Source: Hordeum vulgare subsp. vulgare (lineage: Eukaryota > Streptophyta > Magnoliopsida > Poales > Poaceae). Taken from it: a stretch of 64,000 nucleotides of DNA. Shown piece after piece: positions 36,685-50,859 of this stretch. The stretch spans positions 20,567,267-20,631,266 of the forward strand of contig NC_058519.1 in NCBI RefSeq assembly GCF_904849725.1. Reading direction: 5' to 3'. Below the pieces are notes generated by a model. That model had not been told where the DNA came from, did not search any database, and saw nothing but the letters and a program-made list of their open reading frames with translations. The position numbers were made by a program, and so were the translations under genes. Each line of letters starts with the position of its first letter. Within the stretch, counting starts at the first letter, position 1.

Positions 36685-39600
36685 AGATGGCTACGACAAA
36701 AATTGGATGCAGTTCGTGTACAAAAGTGACAATCTCTCTCGAAGTAGCAGGGTTTCGAACGAGAACTCATCTCTTACAAAGGGATTTCATTTTTTTGAAC
36801 TTATTTGAACTCCATACTTTTTGTGTGTTCAAAATGAACCATTCAAAGGCACATCACAAAATTTCAACAATTTCTGACTTCATTTGGTATATTTCGTGCA
36901 TTTACTTATTTTTTTTGAGCTAGTTGACCCTGAAATTGAAAAGCACTACAAATGAACTCTGAAAATGTTGAAAGTTGGCATGCTATCATCATTTCACCCA
37001 CATAGCATGTGTTAAAAAGTTGAGAGGGCTACGACAAACACTGGATGCAGTTCGTGTACGAAACTGACAATCTCTCTCGAAGTAGCACGGTTTCGAACGA
37101 GAACTCTTCTCTTACAAAGGGATTTCATTTTTTTGAACTTATTTGAACTCCATACTTTTTGTGTGTTCAAAATGCACCATTCAAAGGCACATCACAAAAT
37201 TTCAACAATTTCTGACTTCATTGGGTATATTTCGTGCGTTTACTTATTTTTTTTTGAGCTAGTTCACCAGAAATTGAAAAGCACTACAAATGAACACTGA
37301 AAATGTTGAAAGTTGGCATGATATCATCATTTCACCCACATAGCATGTGTTAAAAAGTTGAGAGGGCTACGACAAAAACCGGATGTAGTTCGTGTACAAA
37401 ACTGACAATCTCTCTCGAAGTAGGAGGGTTTCGAACGAGAACTCGTCTCTTACAAAGGGATTTCATTTTTTTGAACTTTTTTGAACTCCATACTTTTCGT
37501 GTGTTCAAAATGCACCATTCAAAGGCACATCACAAAATTTCAACAATTTCTGACTTCATTTGGTATATTTCATGCATTTACTTATTTTTTTTGAGCTAGT
37601 TGACCCTGAAATTGAAAAGCACTACAAATGAACTCTGAAAATGTTGAAAGTTGGCATGCTATCATCCTTTCACCCACATAGCATGTGTTAAAAAGTTGAG
37701 ATGGCTACGACAAAAACAGGATACAGTTCGTGTACAAAACTGACAATCTCTCTCGAAGTAGCAGGGTTTCGAACGAGAACTCATCTCTTACAAAGGGATT
37801 TTATTTTTTTGAACTTATTTGAACTCCATACTTTTTGTATGTTCAAAATGCACCATTCAAAGGCACATCACAAAATTTCAACAATTTGGACTTCATTTGG
37901 TATATTTCGTGCATTTACTTATTTTTTTTTGAGCTAGTTGACCCAGAAATTGAAAAGCACTACAAATGAACTCTGAAAATGTTGAAAGTTGGCATGCTAT
38001 CATCATTTCACCCACATAGCATGTGTTAAAAAGTTGAGAGGGCTACGACAATAACTGAATGCAGTTCCTGTACAAAACTGACAATCTCTCTCGAAGTAGC
38101 AGGGTTTCGAACGAGAACTCATCTCTTACAAAGGGATTTCATTTTTTTGAACTTATTTGAACTCCATAGTTTTTGTGTGTTCAAAATGCACCATTCAAAG
38201 ACACATCACAAAATTTCAACAATTTCCGACTTCATTTGGTATATTTCGTGCATTTCCTTTTTTTTTTGAGCTAGTTGACCCTGAAATTGAAAAGCACTAC
38301 AAATGAACAATGAAAATGTTGAAAGTTGGCATGCTATCATCATTTCACCCACATAGCATGTGTTAAAATGTTGAGAGGGCTACGACAAAAACTGGATGCA
38401 GTTCGTGTACAAAACTGACAATCTCTCTCGAAGTAGGAGGGTTTCGAACGAGAACTCGTCTCTTACAAAGGGATTTCATTTTTTTGAACTTATTTGAACT
38501 CCATACTTTTTGTGTGTTCAAAATGCACCATTCAAAGGCACATCACAAAATTTCAACAATTTATGACTTCATTTGGTATATTTCGTGCATTTACTTATTT
38601 TTTTGAGCTAGTTGACCCTGAAATTGAAAAGCACTACAAATGAACTCTGAAAATGTTGAAAGTTGGCATGCTATCATCATTTCACCCACATAGCATGTGT
38701 TAAAAAGTTGAGAGGGCTACGACAAAAACTGGATGCAGTTCGTGTACAAAACTCACAATCTCTCTCGAAGTAGCAGGGTTTCGAACGAGAACTCATCTCT
38801 TACAAAGGGATTTCATTTTTTTGAACTTATTTGAAATCCATACTTTTTGTGTGTTCAAAATGCACCATTCAAAGGCACATCACAAAATTTCAACAATTTC
38901 TGACTTCATTTGGTATATTTCGTGCATTTACTTTTTTTTTGAGCTAGGTGACCCTGAAATTGAAAAGCACTACAAATGAACTCTGAAAATGTTGAAAGTT
39001 GGCATGCTATCGTCATTTCACCCACATAGCATGTGTTAAAAAGTTGAGAGGGCTACGACAAAAACTGGATGCAGTTCGTGTACAAAACTGACAATCTCTC
39101 TCGAAGTAGGAGGGTTTCGAACGAGAACTCATCTCTTACAAAGGGATTTCATTTTTTTTAACTTATTTGAACTCCATACTTTTTGTGTGTTCAAAATGCA
39201 CCATTCAAAGGCACATCACAAAATTTCAACAATTTCTGACTTCATTTGGTATATTTCGTGCATTTACTTATTTTTTTTGAGCTAGTTGACCCTGAAATTG
39301 AAAAGCACTACAAATGAACTCTGAAAATGTTGAAAGTTGGCATGCTATCATCATTTCACCCACATAGAATGTGTTAAAAAGTTGAGAGGGCTACGACAAA
39401 AACTGGATGCAGTTCGTGTACAAAACTAACAATCTCTCTCGAAGTAGGAGGGTTTCGAACGAGAACTCATCTCTTACAAAGGGATTTCATTTTTTTGAAC
39501 TTATTTGAACTCCATACTTTTTGTGTGTTCAAAATGCACCATTCAAAGGCACATCACAAAATTTCAACAATTTCTGACTTCATTTGGTATATTTCGTGCA

Positions 39601-39722
39601 TTTACTTATTTTTTTTGAGCTAGTTGACCCCGAAATTGAAAAGCACTACAAATGAACTCTGAAAATGTTGAAAGTTGGCATGCTATCATCATTTCACCCA
39701 CATAGAATGTGTTAAAAAGTTG
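36685..39722 (+). repeat. 9-monomer higher-order unit, copy 3 (3038 bp)
   Basis: Same slot order as copies 1 and 2, with scattered substitutions (ttacaaagg instead of ttactaagg in slot 2, ggatgtagtt in slot 3, actcgtctc in slot 6). The last monomer (39385-39722) ends differently, with tagaatgtg instead of catttgtt, so the unit boundary is recombined. Confidence 0.92.
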
Positions 39723-40060
39723 AGAGGGCTACGACAAAAACTGGATGCAGTTCCTGTACAAAACTGACAATCTCTCTCGAAGTAGCAGGGTTTCGAACGA
39801 GAACTCATCTCTTACAAAGGGATTTCATTTTTTTGAACTTATTTGAACTCCATAGTTTTTGTGTGTTCAAAATGCACCATTCAAAGACACATCACAAAAT
39901 TTCAACAATTTCCGACTTCATTTGGTATATTTCGTGCATTTCCTTTTTTTTTTTGAGCTAGTTGACCCTGAAATTGAAAAGCACTACAAATGAACAATGA
40001 AAATGTTGAAAGTTGGCATGCTATCATCATTTCACCCACATAGCATGTGTTAAAATGTTG
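39723..40060 (+). repeat. chimeric satellite monomer between 9-mer and 7-mer units
   Basis: Resembles slot 5 of the 9-monomer unit (ttcctgtac, catagtttttg, aagacacatc, gaacaatgaaaatg) but begins acaaaaactggatg instead of acaataactgaatg. It links the third 9-mer directly to a slot-6-like monomer, so slots 1-4 are skipped. Confidence 0.8.
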
Positions 40061-42424
40061 AGAGGGCTACGACAAAAACTGGATGCAGTTCGTGTACAAA
40101 ACTGACAATCTCTCTCGAAGTAGGAGGGTTTCGAACGAGAACTCATCTCTTACAAAGGGATTTCATTTTTTTGAACTTATTTGAACTCCATACTTTTTGT
40201 GTGTTCAAAATGCACCATTCAAAGGCACATCACAAAATTTCAACAATTTATGACTTCATTTGGTATATTTCGTGCATTTACTTATTTTTTTGAGCTAGTT
40301 GACCCTGAAATTGAAAAGCACTACAAATGAACTCTGAAAATGTTGAAAGTTGGCATGCTATCATCATTTCACCCACATAGCATGTGTTAAAAAGTTGAGA
40401 GGGCTACGACAAAAACTGGATGCAGTTCGTGTACAAAACTCACAATCTCTCTCGAAGTAGCAGGGTTTCGAACGAGAACTCATCTCTTACAAAGGGATTT
40501 CATTTTTTTGAACTTATTTGAAATCCATACTTTTTGTGTGTTCAAAATGCACCATTCAAAGGCACATCACAAAATTTCAACAATTTCTGACTTCATTTGG
40601 TATATTTCGTGCATTTACTTTTTTTTTTAGCTAGGTGACCCTGAAATTGAAAAGCACTACAAATGAACTCTGAAAATGTTGAAAGTTGGCATGCTATCGT
40701 CATTTCACCCACATAGCATGTGTTAAAAAGTTGAGAGGGCTACGACAAAAACTGGATGCAGTTCGTGTACAAAACTGACAATCTCTCTCGAAGTAGGAGG
40801 GTTTCGAACGAGAACTCATCTCTTACAAAGGGATTTCATTTTTTTTAACTTATTTGAACTCCATACTTTTTGTGTGTTCAAAATGCACCATTCAAAGGCA
40901 CATCACAAAATTTCAACAATTTCTGACTTCATTTGGTATATTTCGTGCATTTACTTATTTTTTTTGAGCTAGTTGACCCTGAAATTGAAAAGCACTACAA
41001 ATGAACTCTGAAAATGTTGAAAGTTGGCATGCTATCATCATTTCACCCACATAGAATGTGTTAAAAAGTTGAGAGGGCTACGACAAAAACTGGATGCAGT
41101 TCGTGTACAAAACTAACAATCTCTCTCGAAGTAGGAGGGTTTCGAACGAGAACTCATCTCTTACAAAGGGATTTCATTTTTTTGAACTTATTTGAACTCC
41201 ATACTTTTTGTGTGTTCAAAATGCACCATTCAAAGGCACATCACAAAATTTCAACAATTTCTGACTTCATTTGGTATATTTCGTGCATTTACTTATTTTT
41301 TTTGAGCTAGTTGACCCCGAAATTGAAAAGCACTACAAATGAACTCTGAAAATGTTGAAAGTTGGCATGCTATCATCATTTCACCCACATAGAATGTGTT
41401 AAAAAGTTGAGAGGGCTACGACAAAAACTGGATGCAGTTCGTGTACAAAACTGACAATCTCTCTCGAAGTAGGAGGGTTTCGAACGAGAACTCATCTCTT
41501 ACAATGGGATTTCATTTTTTTGAACTTATTTGAACTCCATACTTTTTGTGTGTTCAAAATGCACCATTCAAAGGCACATCACAAACTTTCAACAATTTCT
41601 GACTTCATTTGGTATATTTCGTGCATTTACTTTTTTTTTTTTGAGCTAGTTGACCCTGAAATTGCAAAGCACTTCAAATGAACTTTGAAAATGTTGAAAG
41701 TTGGCATGCTATCATCCTTTCACCCACATAGCATTTGTTAAAAAGTTGAGATGGCTACGACAAAAACTGGATGCAGTTCGTGTACAAAAGTGACAATCTC
41801 TCTCGAAGTAGCAGGGTTTCGAACGAGAACTCATCTCTTACAAAGGGATTTCATTTTTTTGAACTTATTTGAACTCCATACTTTTTGTGTGTTGAAAATG
41901 CACCATTCAAAGGCACATCACAAAATTTCAACAATTTCTGACTTCATTTGGTATATTTCGTGCATTTACTTATTTTTTTTGAGCTAGTTGACCCTGAAAT
42001 TGCAAAGCACTACAAATGAACTTTGAAAATGTTGAAAGTTGGCATGCTATCATCCTTTCACCCACATAGCATTTGTTAAAAAGTTGAGATGGCTATGACA
42101 AAAACTGGATGCAGTTCGTGTACAAAAGTGACAATCTCTCTCGAAGTAGCAGGGTTTCGAACGAGAACTCATCTCTTACAAAGGGATTTCATTTTTTTGA
42201 ACTTATTTGAACTCCATACTTTTTGTGTGTTCAAAATGAACCATTCAAAGGCACATCACAAAATTTCAACAATTTCTGACTTCATTTGGTATATTTCATG
42301 CATTTACTTATTTGTTTTGAGCTAGTTGACCCTGAAATTGAATAGCACTACAAATGAACAATGAAAATGTTGAAAGTTGGCGTGCTATCATCATTTCACC
42401 CACATAGCATGTGTTAAAATGTTG
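40061..42424 (+). repeat. 7-monomer higher-order unit, copy A (2364 bp)
   Basis: Monomers start at 40061, 40398, 40734, 41072, 41410, 41749 and 42087. The first four correspond to slots 6-9 of the 9-monomer unit. The fifth has the private variants acaatggga and acaaactttc, and the last two start agatgg. The unit thus derives from part of the 9-mer plus new variants. Confidence 0.92.
42087..42424 (+). repeat. hybrid monomer closing 7-mer copy A
   Basis: Its first part (agatggctatgac, caaaagtgac, atgaaccatt) is slot-1 type. Its last part (gaacaatgaaaatg, gttaaaatgttgag) is slot-5 type. A junction inside one monomer, after the T-run, explains how slot-6-type sequence follows it. Confidence 0.85.
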
Positions 42425-44788
42425 AGAGGGCTACGACAAAAACTGGATGCAGTTCGTGTACAAAACTGACAATCTCTCTCGAAGTAGGAGGGTTTCGAAC
42501 GAGAACTCATCTCTTACAAAGGGATTTCATTTTTTTGAACTTATTTGAACTCCATACTTTTTGTGTGTTCAAAATGCACCATTCAAAGGCACATCACAAA
42601 ATTTCAACAATTTATGACTTCATTTGGTATATTTCGTGCATTTACTTATTTTTTTGAGCTAGTTGACCCTGAAATTGAAAAGCACTACAAATGAACTCTG
42701 AAAATGTTGAAAGTTGGCATGCTATCATCATTTCACCCACATAGCATGTGTTAAAAAGTTGAGAGGGCTACGACAAAAACTGGATGCAGTTCGTGTACAA
42801 AACTCACAATCTCTCTCGAAGTAGCAGGGTTTCGAACGAGAACTCATCTCTTACAAAGGGATTTCATTTTTTTGAACTTATTTGAAATCCATACTTTTTG
42901 TGTGTTCAAAATGCACCATTCAAAGGCACATCACAAAATTTCAACAATTTCTGACTTCATTTGGTATATTTCGTGCATTTACTTTTTTTTTGAGCTAGGT
43001 GACCCTGAAATTGAAAAGCACTACAAATGAACTCTGAAAATGTTGAAAGTTGGCATGCTACCGTCATTTCACCCACATAGCATGTGTTAAAAAGTTGAGA
43101 GGGCTACGACAAAAACTGGATGCAGTTCGTGTACAAAACTGACAATCTCTCTCGAAGTAGGAGGGTTTCGAACGAGAACTCATCTCTTACAAAGGGATTT
43201 CATTTTTTTTAACTTATTTGAACTCCATACTTTTTGTGTGTTCAAAATGCACCATTCAAAGGCACATCACAAAATTTCAACAATTTCTGACTTCATTTGG
43301 TATATTTCGTGCATTTACTTATTTTTTTTGAGCTAGTTGACCCTCAAATTGAAAAGCACTACAAATGAACTCTGAAAATGTTGAAAGTTGGCATGCTATC
43401 ATCATTTCACCCACATAGAATGTGTTAAAAAGTTGAGAGGGCTACGACAAAAACTGGATGCAGTTCGTGTACAAAACTAACAATCTCTCTCGAAGTAGGA
43501 GGGTTTCGAACGAGAACTCATCTCTTACAAAGGGATTTCATTTTTTTGAACTTATTTGAACTCCATACTTTTTGTGTGTTCAAAATGCACCATTCAAAGG
43601 CACATCACAAAATTTCAACAATTTCTGACTTCATTTGGTATATTTCGTGCATTTACTTATTTTTTTTGAGCTAGTTGACCCCGAAATTGAAAAGCACTAC
43701 AAATGAACTCTGAAAATGTTGAAAGTTGGCATGCTATCATCATTTCACCCACATAGAATGTGTTAAAAAGTTGAGAGGGCTACGACAAAAACTGGATGCA
43801 GTTCGTGTACAAAACTGACAATCTCTCTCGAAGTAGGAGGGTTTCGAACGAGAACTCATCTCTTACAATGGGATTTCATTTTTTTGAACTTATTTGAACT
43901 CCATACTTTTTGTGTGTTCAGAATGCACCATTCAAAGGCACATCACAAACTTTCAACAATTTCTGACTTCATTTGGTATATTTCGTGCATTTACTTATTT
44001 TTTTTTGAGCTAGTTGACCCTGAAATTGCAAAGCACTTCAAATGAACTTTGAAAATGTTGAAAGTTGGCATGCTATCATCCTTTCACCCACATAGCATTT
44101 GTTAAAAAGTTGAGATGGCTACGACAAAAACTGGATGCAGTTCGTGTACAAAAGTGACAATCTCTCTCGAAGTAGCAGGGTTTCGAACGAGAACTCATCT
44201 CTTACAAAGGGATTTCATTTTTTTGAACTTATTTGAACTCCATACTTTTTGTGTGTTGAAAATGCACCATTCAAAGGCACATCACAAAATTTCAACAATT
44301 TCTGACTTCATTTGGTATATTTCGTGCATTTACTTATTTTTTTTGAGCTAGTTGACCCTGAAATTGCAAAGCACTACAAATGAACTTTGAAAATGTTGAA
44401 AGTTGGCATGCTATCATCCTTTCACCCACATAGCATTTGTTAAAAAGTTGAGATGGCTATGACAAAAACTGGATGCAGTTCGTGTACAAAAGTGACAATC
44501 TCTCTCGAAGTAGCAGGGTTTCGAACGAGAACTCATCTCTTACAAAGGGATTTCATTTTTTTGAACTTATTTGAACTCCATACTTTTTGTGTGTTCAAAA
44601 TGAACCATTCAAAGGCACATCACAAAATTTCAACAATTTCTGACTTCATTTGGTATATTTCATGCATTTACTTATTTTTTTTGAGCTAGTTGACCCTGAA
44701 ATTGAAAAGCACTACAAATGAACTCTGAAAATGTTGAAAGTTGTCATGCTATCATCATTTCACCCACATAGCATGTGTGAAAAAGTTG
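42425..44788 (+). repeat. 7-monomer higher-order unit, copy B (2364 bp)
   Basis: Repeats copy A at an exact 2364-bp offset (41749 to 44113, 42087 to 44451), including acaatggga and agatggctatgac. The final monomer lacks the hybrid end of copy A and leads into different monomers. Confidence 0.92.
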
Positions 44789-46474
44789 AGAGGGCTACGA
44801 CAAAAACTGAATGCAGTTCGTGTACAAAACTGACAATCTCTCTCGAAGTAGCACGGTTTCCAACGAGAACTCATCTCTTACAAAGGGATTTCATTTTTTT
44901 GAACTTATTTGAACTCCATACTTTTTGTGTGTTCAAAATGCACCATTCAAAGGCACATCACAAAATTTCAACAATTTCCGACTTCATTTGGTATATTTCG
45001 TGCATTTACTTATTTTTTTGAGCTAGTTGACCCTGAAATTGAAAAGCACTACAAATGAACTCTGAAAATGTTGAAAGTTGGCATGCTATCATCATTTCAC
45101 CCACATAGCATGTGTTAAAAAGTTGAGAGGGCTACGACAAAAACTGGATGCAGTTCGTGTACAAAACTGACAATCTCTCTCCAAGTAGCAGGGTTTCGAA
45201 CGAGAACTCATCTCTTACAAAGGGATTTCATTTTTTTGAACTTATTTGAACTCCATACTTTTTGTGTGTTCAAAATGCACCATTCAAAGGCACATCACAA
45301 AATTTCAACAATTTCTGACTTCATTTGGTATATTTCGTGCATTTACTTATTTTTTTTGAGCTAGTTGACCCTGAAATTGAAAAGCACTACAAATGAACTC
45401 TGAAAATGTTGAAAGTTGGCATGCTATCATCATTTCACCCACATAGAATGTGTTAAAAAGTTGAGAGGGCTACGACAAAAACTGGATGCAGTTCGTGTAC
45501 AAAACTAACAATCTCTCTCGAAGTAGGAGGGTTTCGAACGAGAACTCATCTCTTACAAAGGGATTTAATTTTTTGGAAATTATTTGAACTCCATACTTTT
45601 TGTGTGTTCAAAATGCACCATTCAAAGGCACATCACAAAATTTCAACAATTTCTGACTTCATTTGGTATATTTCGTGCATTTACTTATTTTTTTTGAGCT
45701 AGTTGACCCTGAAATTGAAAAGCACTACAAATGAACTCTGAAAATGTTGAAAGTTGGCATGCTATCATCATTTCACCCACATAGAATGTGTTAAAAAGTT
45801 GAGAGGGCTACGACAAAAACTGGATGCAGTTCGTGTACAAAACTAACAATCTCTCTCGAAGTAGGAGGGTTTCGAACGAGAACTCATCTCTTACAAAGGG
45901 ATTTCATTTTTTGAACTTATTTGAACTCCATACTTTTTGTGTGTTAAAAATGCACCATTCAAAGGCACATCACAAAATTTCAACAATTTCTGACTTCATT
46001 TGGTATATTTCGTGCATTTACTTATTTTTTGAGCTAGTTGACCCTGAAATTGAAAAGCACTACAAATGAACTCTGAAAATGTTGAAAGTTCGCATGCTAT
46101 CATGATTTCACCCACATAGCATGTGTTAAAAAGTTGAGAGGGCTACGACAAAAACTTGATGCAGTTCGTGTACAAAACTGACAATCTCTCTCGAAGTAGC
46201 ACGGTTTCGAACGAGAACTCATCTCTTACAAAGGGATTTCATTTTTTTGAACTTATTTGAACTCCATACTTTTTGTGTGTTGAAAATGCACCATTCAAAG
46301 GCACATCACAAAATTTCAACAATTTCTGACTTCATTTGGTATATTTCGTGCATTTACTTATTTTTTTTGAGCTAGTTGACCCTGAAATTGCAAAGCACTA
46401 CAAATGAACTTTGAAAATGTTGAAAGTTGGCATGCTATCATCCTTTCACCCACATAGCATTTGTTAAAAAGTTG
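44789..46474 (+). repeat. irregular satellite monomers
   Basis: Five monomers (44789, 45126, 45464, 45802, 46137) without a clear higher-order period. 45464 and 45802 are close relatives of the aactaacaat type (slot 9). The last ends catttgtt, as before an agatgg monomer. Confidence 0.8.
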
Positions 46475-49400
46475 AGATGGCTATGACAAAAACTGGATGC
46501 AGTTCGTGTACAAAAGTGACAATCTCTCTCGAAGTAGCAGGGTTTCGAACGAGAACTCATCTCTTACAAAGGGATTTCATTTTTTTGAACTTATTTGAAC
46601 TCCATACTTTTTGTGTGTTCAAAATGAACCATTCAAAGTCACATCACAAAATTTCAACAATTTCTGACTTCATTTGGTATATTTCGTGCATTTACTTATT
46701 TTTTTGAGCTAGTTGACCCTGAAATTGAAAAGCACTACAAATGAACTCTGAAAATGTTGAAAGTTGGCATGCTATCATCATTTCACCCACATAGCATGTG
46801 TTAAAAAGTTGAGAGGGCTACGACAAACACTGGATGCAGTTCGTGTACGAAACTGACAATCTCTCTCGAAGTAGCACGGTTTCGAACGAGAACTCTTCTC
46901 TTACAAAGGGATTTCATTTTTTTGAACTCATTTGAACTCCATACTTTTTGTGTGTTCAAAATGCACCATTCAAAGGCACATCACAAAATTTCAACAATTT
47001 CTGACTTCATTGGGTATATTTCGTGCATTTACTTTTTTTTTTTGAGCTAGTTCACCAGAAATTGAAAAGCACTACAAATGAACACTGAAAATGTTGAAAG
47101 TTGGCATGATATCATCATTTCACCCACATAGCATGTGTTAAAAAGTTGAGAGGGCTTCGACAAAAACCGGATGCAGTTCGTGTACAAAACTGACAATCTC
47201 TCTCGAAGTAGGTGGGTTTCGAACGAGAACTCGTCTCTTACAAAGGGATTTCATTTTTTTGAACTTTTTTGAACTCCATACTTTTCGTGTGTTCAAAATG
47301 CACCATTCAAAGGCACATCACAAAATTTCAACAATTTCTGACTTCATTTGGTATATTTCATGCATTTACTTATTTTTTTTGAGCTAGTTGACCCTGAAAT
47401 TGAAAAGCACTACAAATGAACTCTGAAAATGTTGAAAGTTGGCATGCTATCATCCTTTCACCCACATAGCATGTGTTAAAAAGTTGAGATGGCTACGACA
47501 AAAACTGGATACACTTCGTGTACAAAACTGACAATCTCTCTCGAAGTAGCAGGGTTTCGAACGAGAACTCATCTCTTACAAAGGGATTTTATTTTTTTGA
47601 ACTTATTTGAACTCCATACTTTTTGTATGTTCAAAATGCACCATTCAAAGGCACATCACAAAATTTCAACAATTTTGACTTCATTTGGTATATTTCGTGC
47701 ATTTACTTATTTTTTTTGATCTCGTTGACCCAGAAATTGAAAAGCACTACAAATGAACTCTGAAAATGTTGAAAGTTGGCATGCTATCATCATCTCACCC
47801 ACATAGCATGTGTTAAAAAGTTGAGAGGGCTACGACAATAACTGAATGCAGTTCCTGTACAAAACTGACAATCTCTCTCGAAGTAGCAGGGTTTCGAACG
47901 AGAACTCATCTCTTACAAAGGGATTTCATTTTTTTTGAACTTATTTGAACTCCATAGTTTTTGTGTGTTCAAAATGCACCATTCAAAGACACATCACAAA
48001 ATTTCAACAATTTCCGACTTCATTTGGTATATTTCGTGCATTTACTTTTTTTTTTTGAGCTAGTTGACCCTGAAATTGAAAAGCACTACAAATGAACAAT
48101 GAAAATGTTGAAAGTTGGCATGCTATCATCATTTCACCCACATAGCATGTGTTAAAATGTTGAGAGGGCTACGACAAAAACTGGATGCAGTTCGTGTACA
48201 AAACTGACAATCTCTCTCGAAGTAGGAGGGTTTCGAACGAGAACTCATCTCTTACAAAGGGATTTCATTTTTTTGAACTTATTTGAACTCCATACTTTTT
48301 GTGTGTTCAAAATGCACCATTCAAAGGCACATCACAAAATTTCAACAATTTATGACTTCATTTGGTATATTTCGTGCATTTACTTATTTTTTTGAGCTAG
48401 TTGACCCTGAAATTGAAAAGCACTTCAAATGAACTCTGAAAATGTTGAAAGTTGGCATGCTATCATCATTTCACCCACATAGCATGTGTTAAAAAGTTGA
48501 GAGCGCTACGACAAAAACTGGATGCAGTTCGTGTACAAAACTCACAATCTCTCTCGAAGTAGGAGGGTTTCGAACGAGAACTCATCTCTTACAAAGGGAT
48601 TTCATTTTTTTGAACTTATTTGAACTCCATACTTTTTGTGTGTTCAAAATGCACCATTCAAAGGCACATCACAAAATTTCAACAATTTCTGACTTCATTT
48701 GGTATATTTCGTGCATTTACTTTTTTTTTGAGCTAGTTGACCCTGAAATTGAAAAGCACTACAAATGAACTCTGAAAATGTTGAAAGTTGGCATGCTATC
48801 GTCATTTCACCCACATAGCATGTGTTAAAAAGTTGAGAGCGCTACGACAAAAACTGGATGCAGTTCGTGTACAAAACTGACAATCTCTCTCGAAGTAGCA
48901 CGGTTTCGAACGAGAACTCATCTCTTACAAAGGGATTTCATTTTTTTGAACTTATTTGAACTCCATACTTTTTGTGATGTTCAAAATGCACCATTCAAAG
49001 GCACATCCCAAAATTTCAACAATTTCTGACTTCATTTGGTATATTTCGTGCATTTACTTATTTTTTTTAGCTAGTTGACCCTGAAATTGAAAAGCACTAC
49101 AAATGAACTCTGAAAATGTTGAAAGTTGGCATGCTATCATCATTTCACCCACATAGCATGTGTTAAAAAGTTGAGAGGGCTACGACAAAAACTGGATGCA
49201 GTTCGTGTACAAAACTGACAATCTCTCTCGAAGTAGGAGGGTTTCGAACGAGAACTCGTCTCTTACAAAGGGATTTCGTTTTTTTGAACTTATTTGAACT
49301 CCATCATTTTTGTATGTTCAAAATGCACCATTCAAAGGCACATCACAAAATTTCAACAATTTCTGACTTCATTTGGTATATTTCGTGCATTTACTTATTT

Positions 49401-49510
49401 TTTTGAGCTAGTTGACCCTGAAATTGAAAAGCACTACAAATGAACTCTGAAAATGTTGAAAGTTGGCATGCTATCATCATTTCACCCACATAGCATGTGT
49501 TAAAAAGTTG
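46475..49510 (+). repeat. diverged 9-monomer unit, dispersed copy
   Basis: Monomers at 46475, 46812, 47149, 47487, 47824, 48163, 48500, 48836 and 49174 follow slots 1-6 of the tandem 9-mer closely (acgaaactgac, gttcaccag, agatgg at 47487, ttcctgtac, gttaaaatgttg) and then drift in slots 7-9 (gagcgctac). It is about 7 kb downstream of the tandem 9-mers. Confidence 0.85.
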
Positions 49511-50859
49511 AGAGGGCTACGACAAAAACTGGATGCAGTTCGTGTACAAAACTGACAATCTCTCTCGAAGTAGGAGGGTTTCGAACGAGAACTCGTCTCT
49601 TACAAAGGGATTTCGTTTTTTTGAACTTATTTGAACTCCATCATTTTTGTATGTTCAAAATGCACCATTCAAAGGCACATCACAAAATTTCAACAATTTC
49701 TGACTTCATTTGGTATATTTCGTGCATTTACTTATTTTTTTTGAGCTAGTTGACCCTGAAATTGCAAAGCACTACAAATGAACTCTGAAAATGTTGAAAG
49801 TTGGCATGCTATCATCCTTTCACCCACATAGCATGTGTTAAAAAGTTGAGATGGCTACGACAAAAACTGGATGCAGTTCGTGTACAAAAGTGACAATCTC
49901 TCTCGAAGTAGCAGGGTTTCGAACGAGAACTCATCTCTTACAAAGGGATTTCATTTTTTTGAACTTATTTGAACTCCATACTTTTTGTGTGTTCAAAATG
50001 AACCATTCAAAGGCACATCACAAAATTTCAACAATTTCTGACTTCATTTGGTATATTTCGTGCATTTACTTATTTTTTTGAGCTAGTTGACCCTGAAATT
50101 GAAAAGCACTACAAATGAACTCTGAAAATGTTGAAAGTTGGCATGCTATCATCATTTCACCCACATAGCATGTGTTAAAAAGTTGAGAGGGCTACGACAA
50201 ACACTGGATGCAGTTCGTGTACGAAACTGACAATCTCTCTCGAAGTAGCACGGTTTCGAACGAGAACTCATCTCTTACAAAGGGATTTCATTTTTTGAAC
50301 TTATTTGAACTCCATACTTTTTGTGTGTTCAAAATGCACAATTTAAAGGCACATGACAAAATTTCAACAATTTCTGACTTCATTTGGTATATTTCGTGCA
50401 TTTACTTATTTTTTTTGAGCTAGTTGACCCTGAAATTGAAAAGCACTACAAATGAACTCTGAAAATGTTGAAAGTTGGCATGCTATCATCACTTCACCCA
50501 CATAGCATGTGTTAAAAAGTTGAGAGGGCTACGACAAAAAATGGTTGCACTTCGTGTACAAAACTGACAATCTCTCTCGAAGTAGCAGGGTTTCGAACGA
50601 GAACTCATCTCTTACAAAGGGATTTCATTTTTTTGAACTTATTTGAACTCCATACTTTTTGTGTGTTCAAAATGCACCATTAAAAGGCACATCACAAAAT
50701 TTCAACAATTTCCGACTTCATTTGGTATATTTCGTGCATTTACTTTTTTTTTTGAGATAGTTGACCCTGAAATTGAAAAGCACTACAAATGAACTCTGAA
50801 AATGTTGAAAGTTGGCATGCTATCATCATTTCACCCACATAGCATGTGTTAAAAAGTTG
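49511..50859 (+). repeat. 4-monomer higher-order unit, copy 1 (1349 bp)
   Basis: Monomers at 49511 (catcatttttgtatg type), 49849 (agatgg type), 50186 (acgaaactgac with atttaaagg) and 50523 (aaaaaatggttgcac). The first is a copy of the preceding monomer 49174-49510, which shows local single-monomer duplication. Confidence 0.9.
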
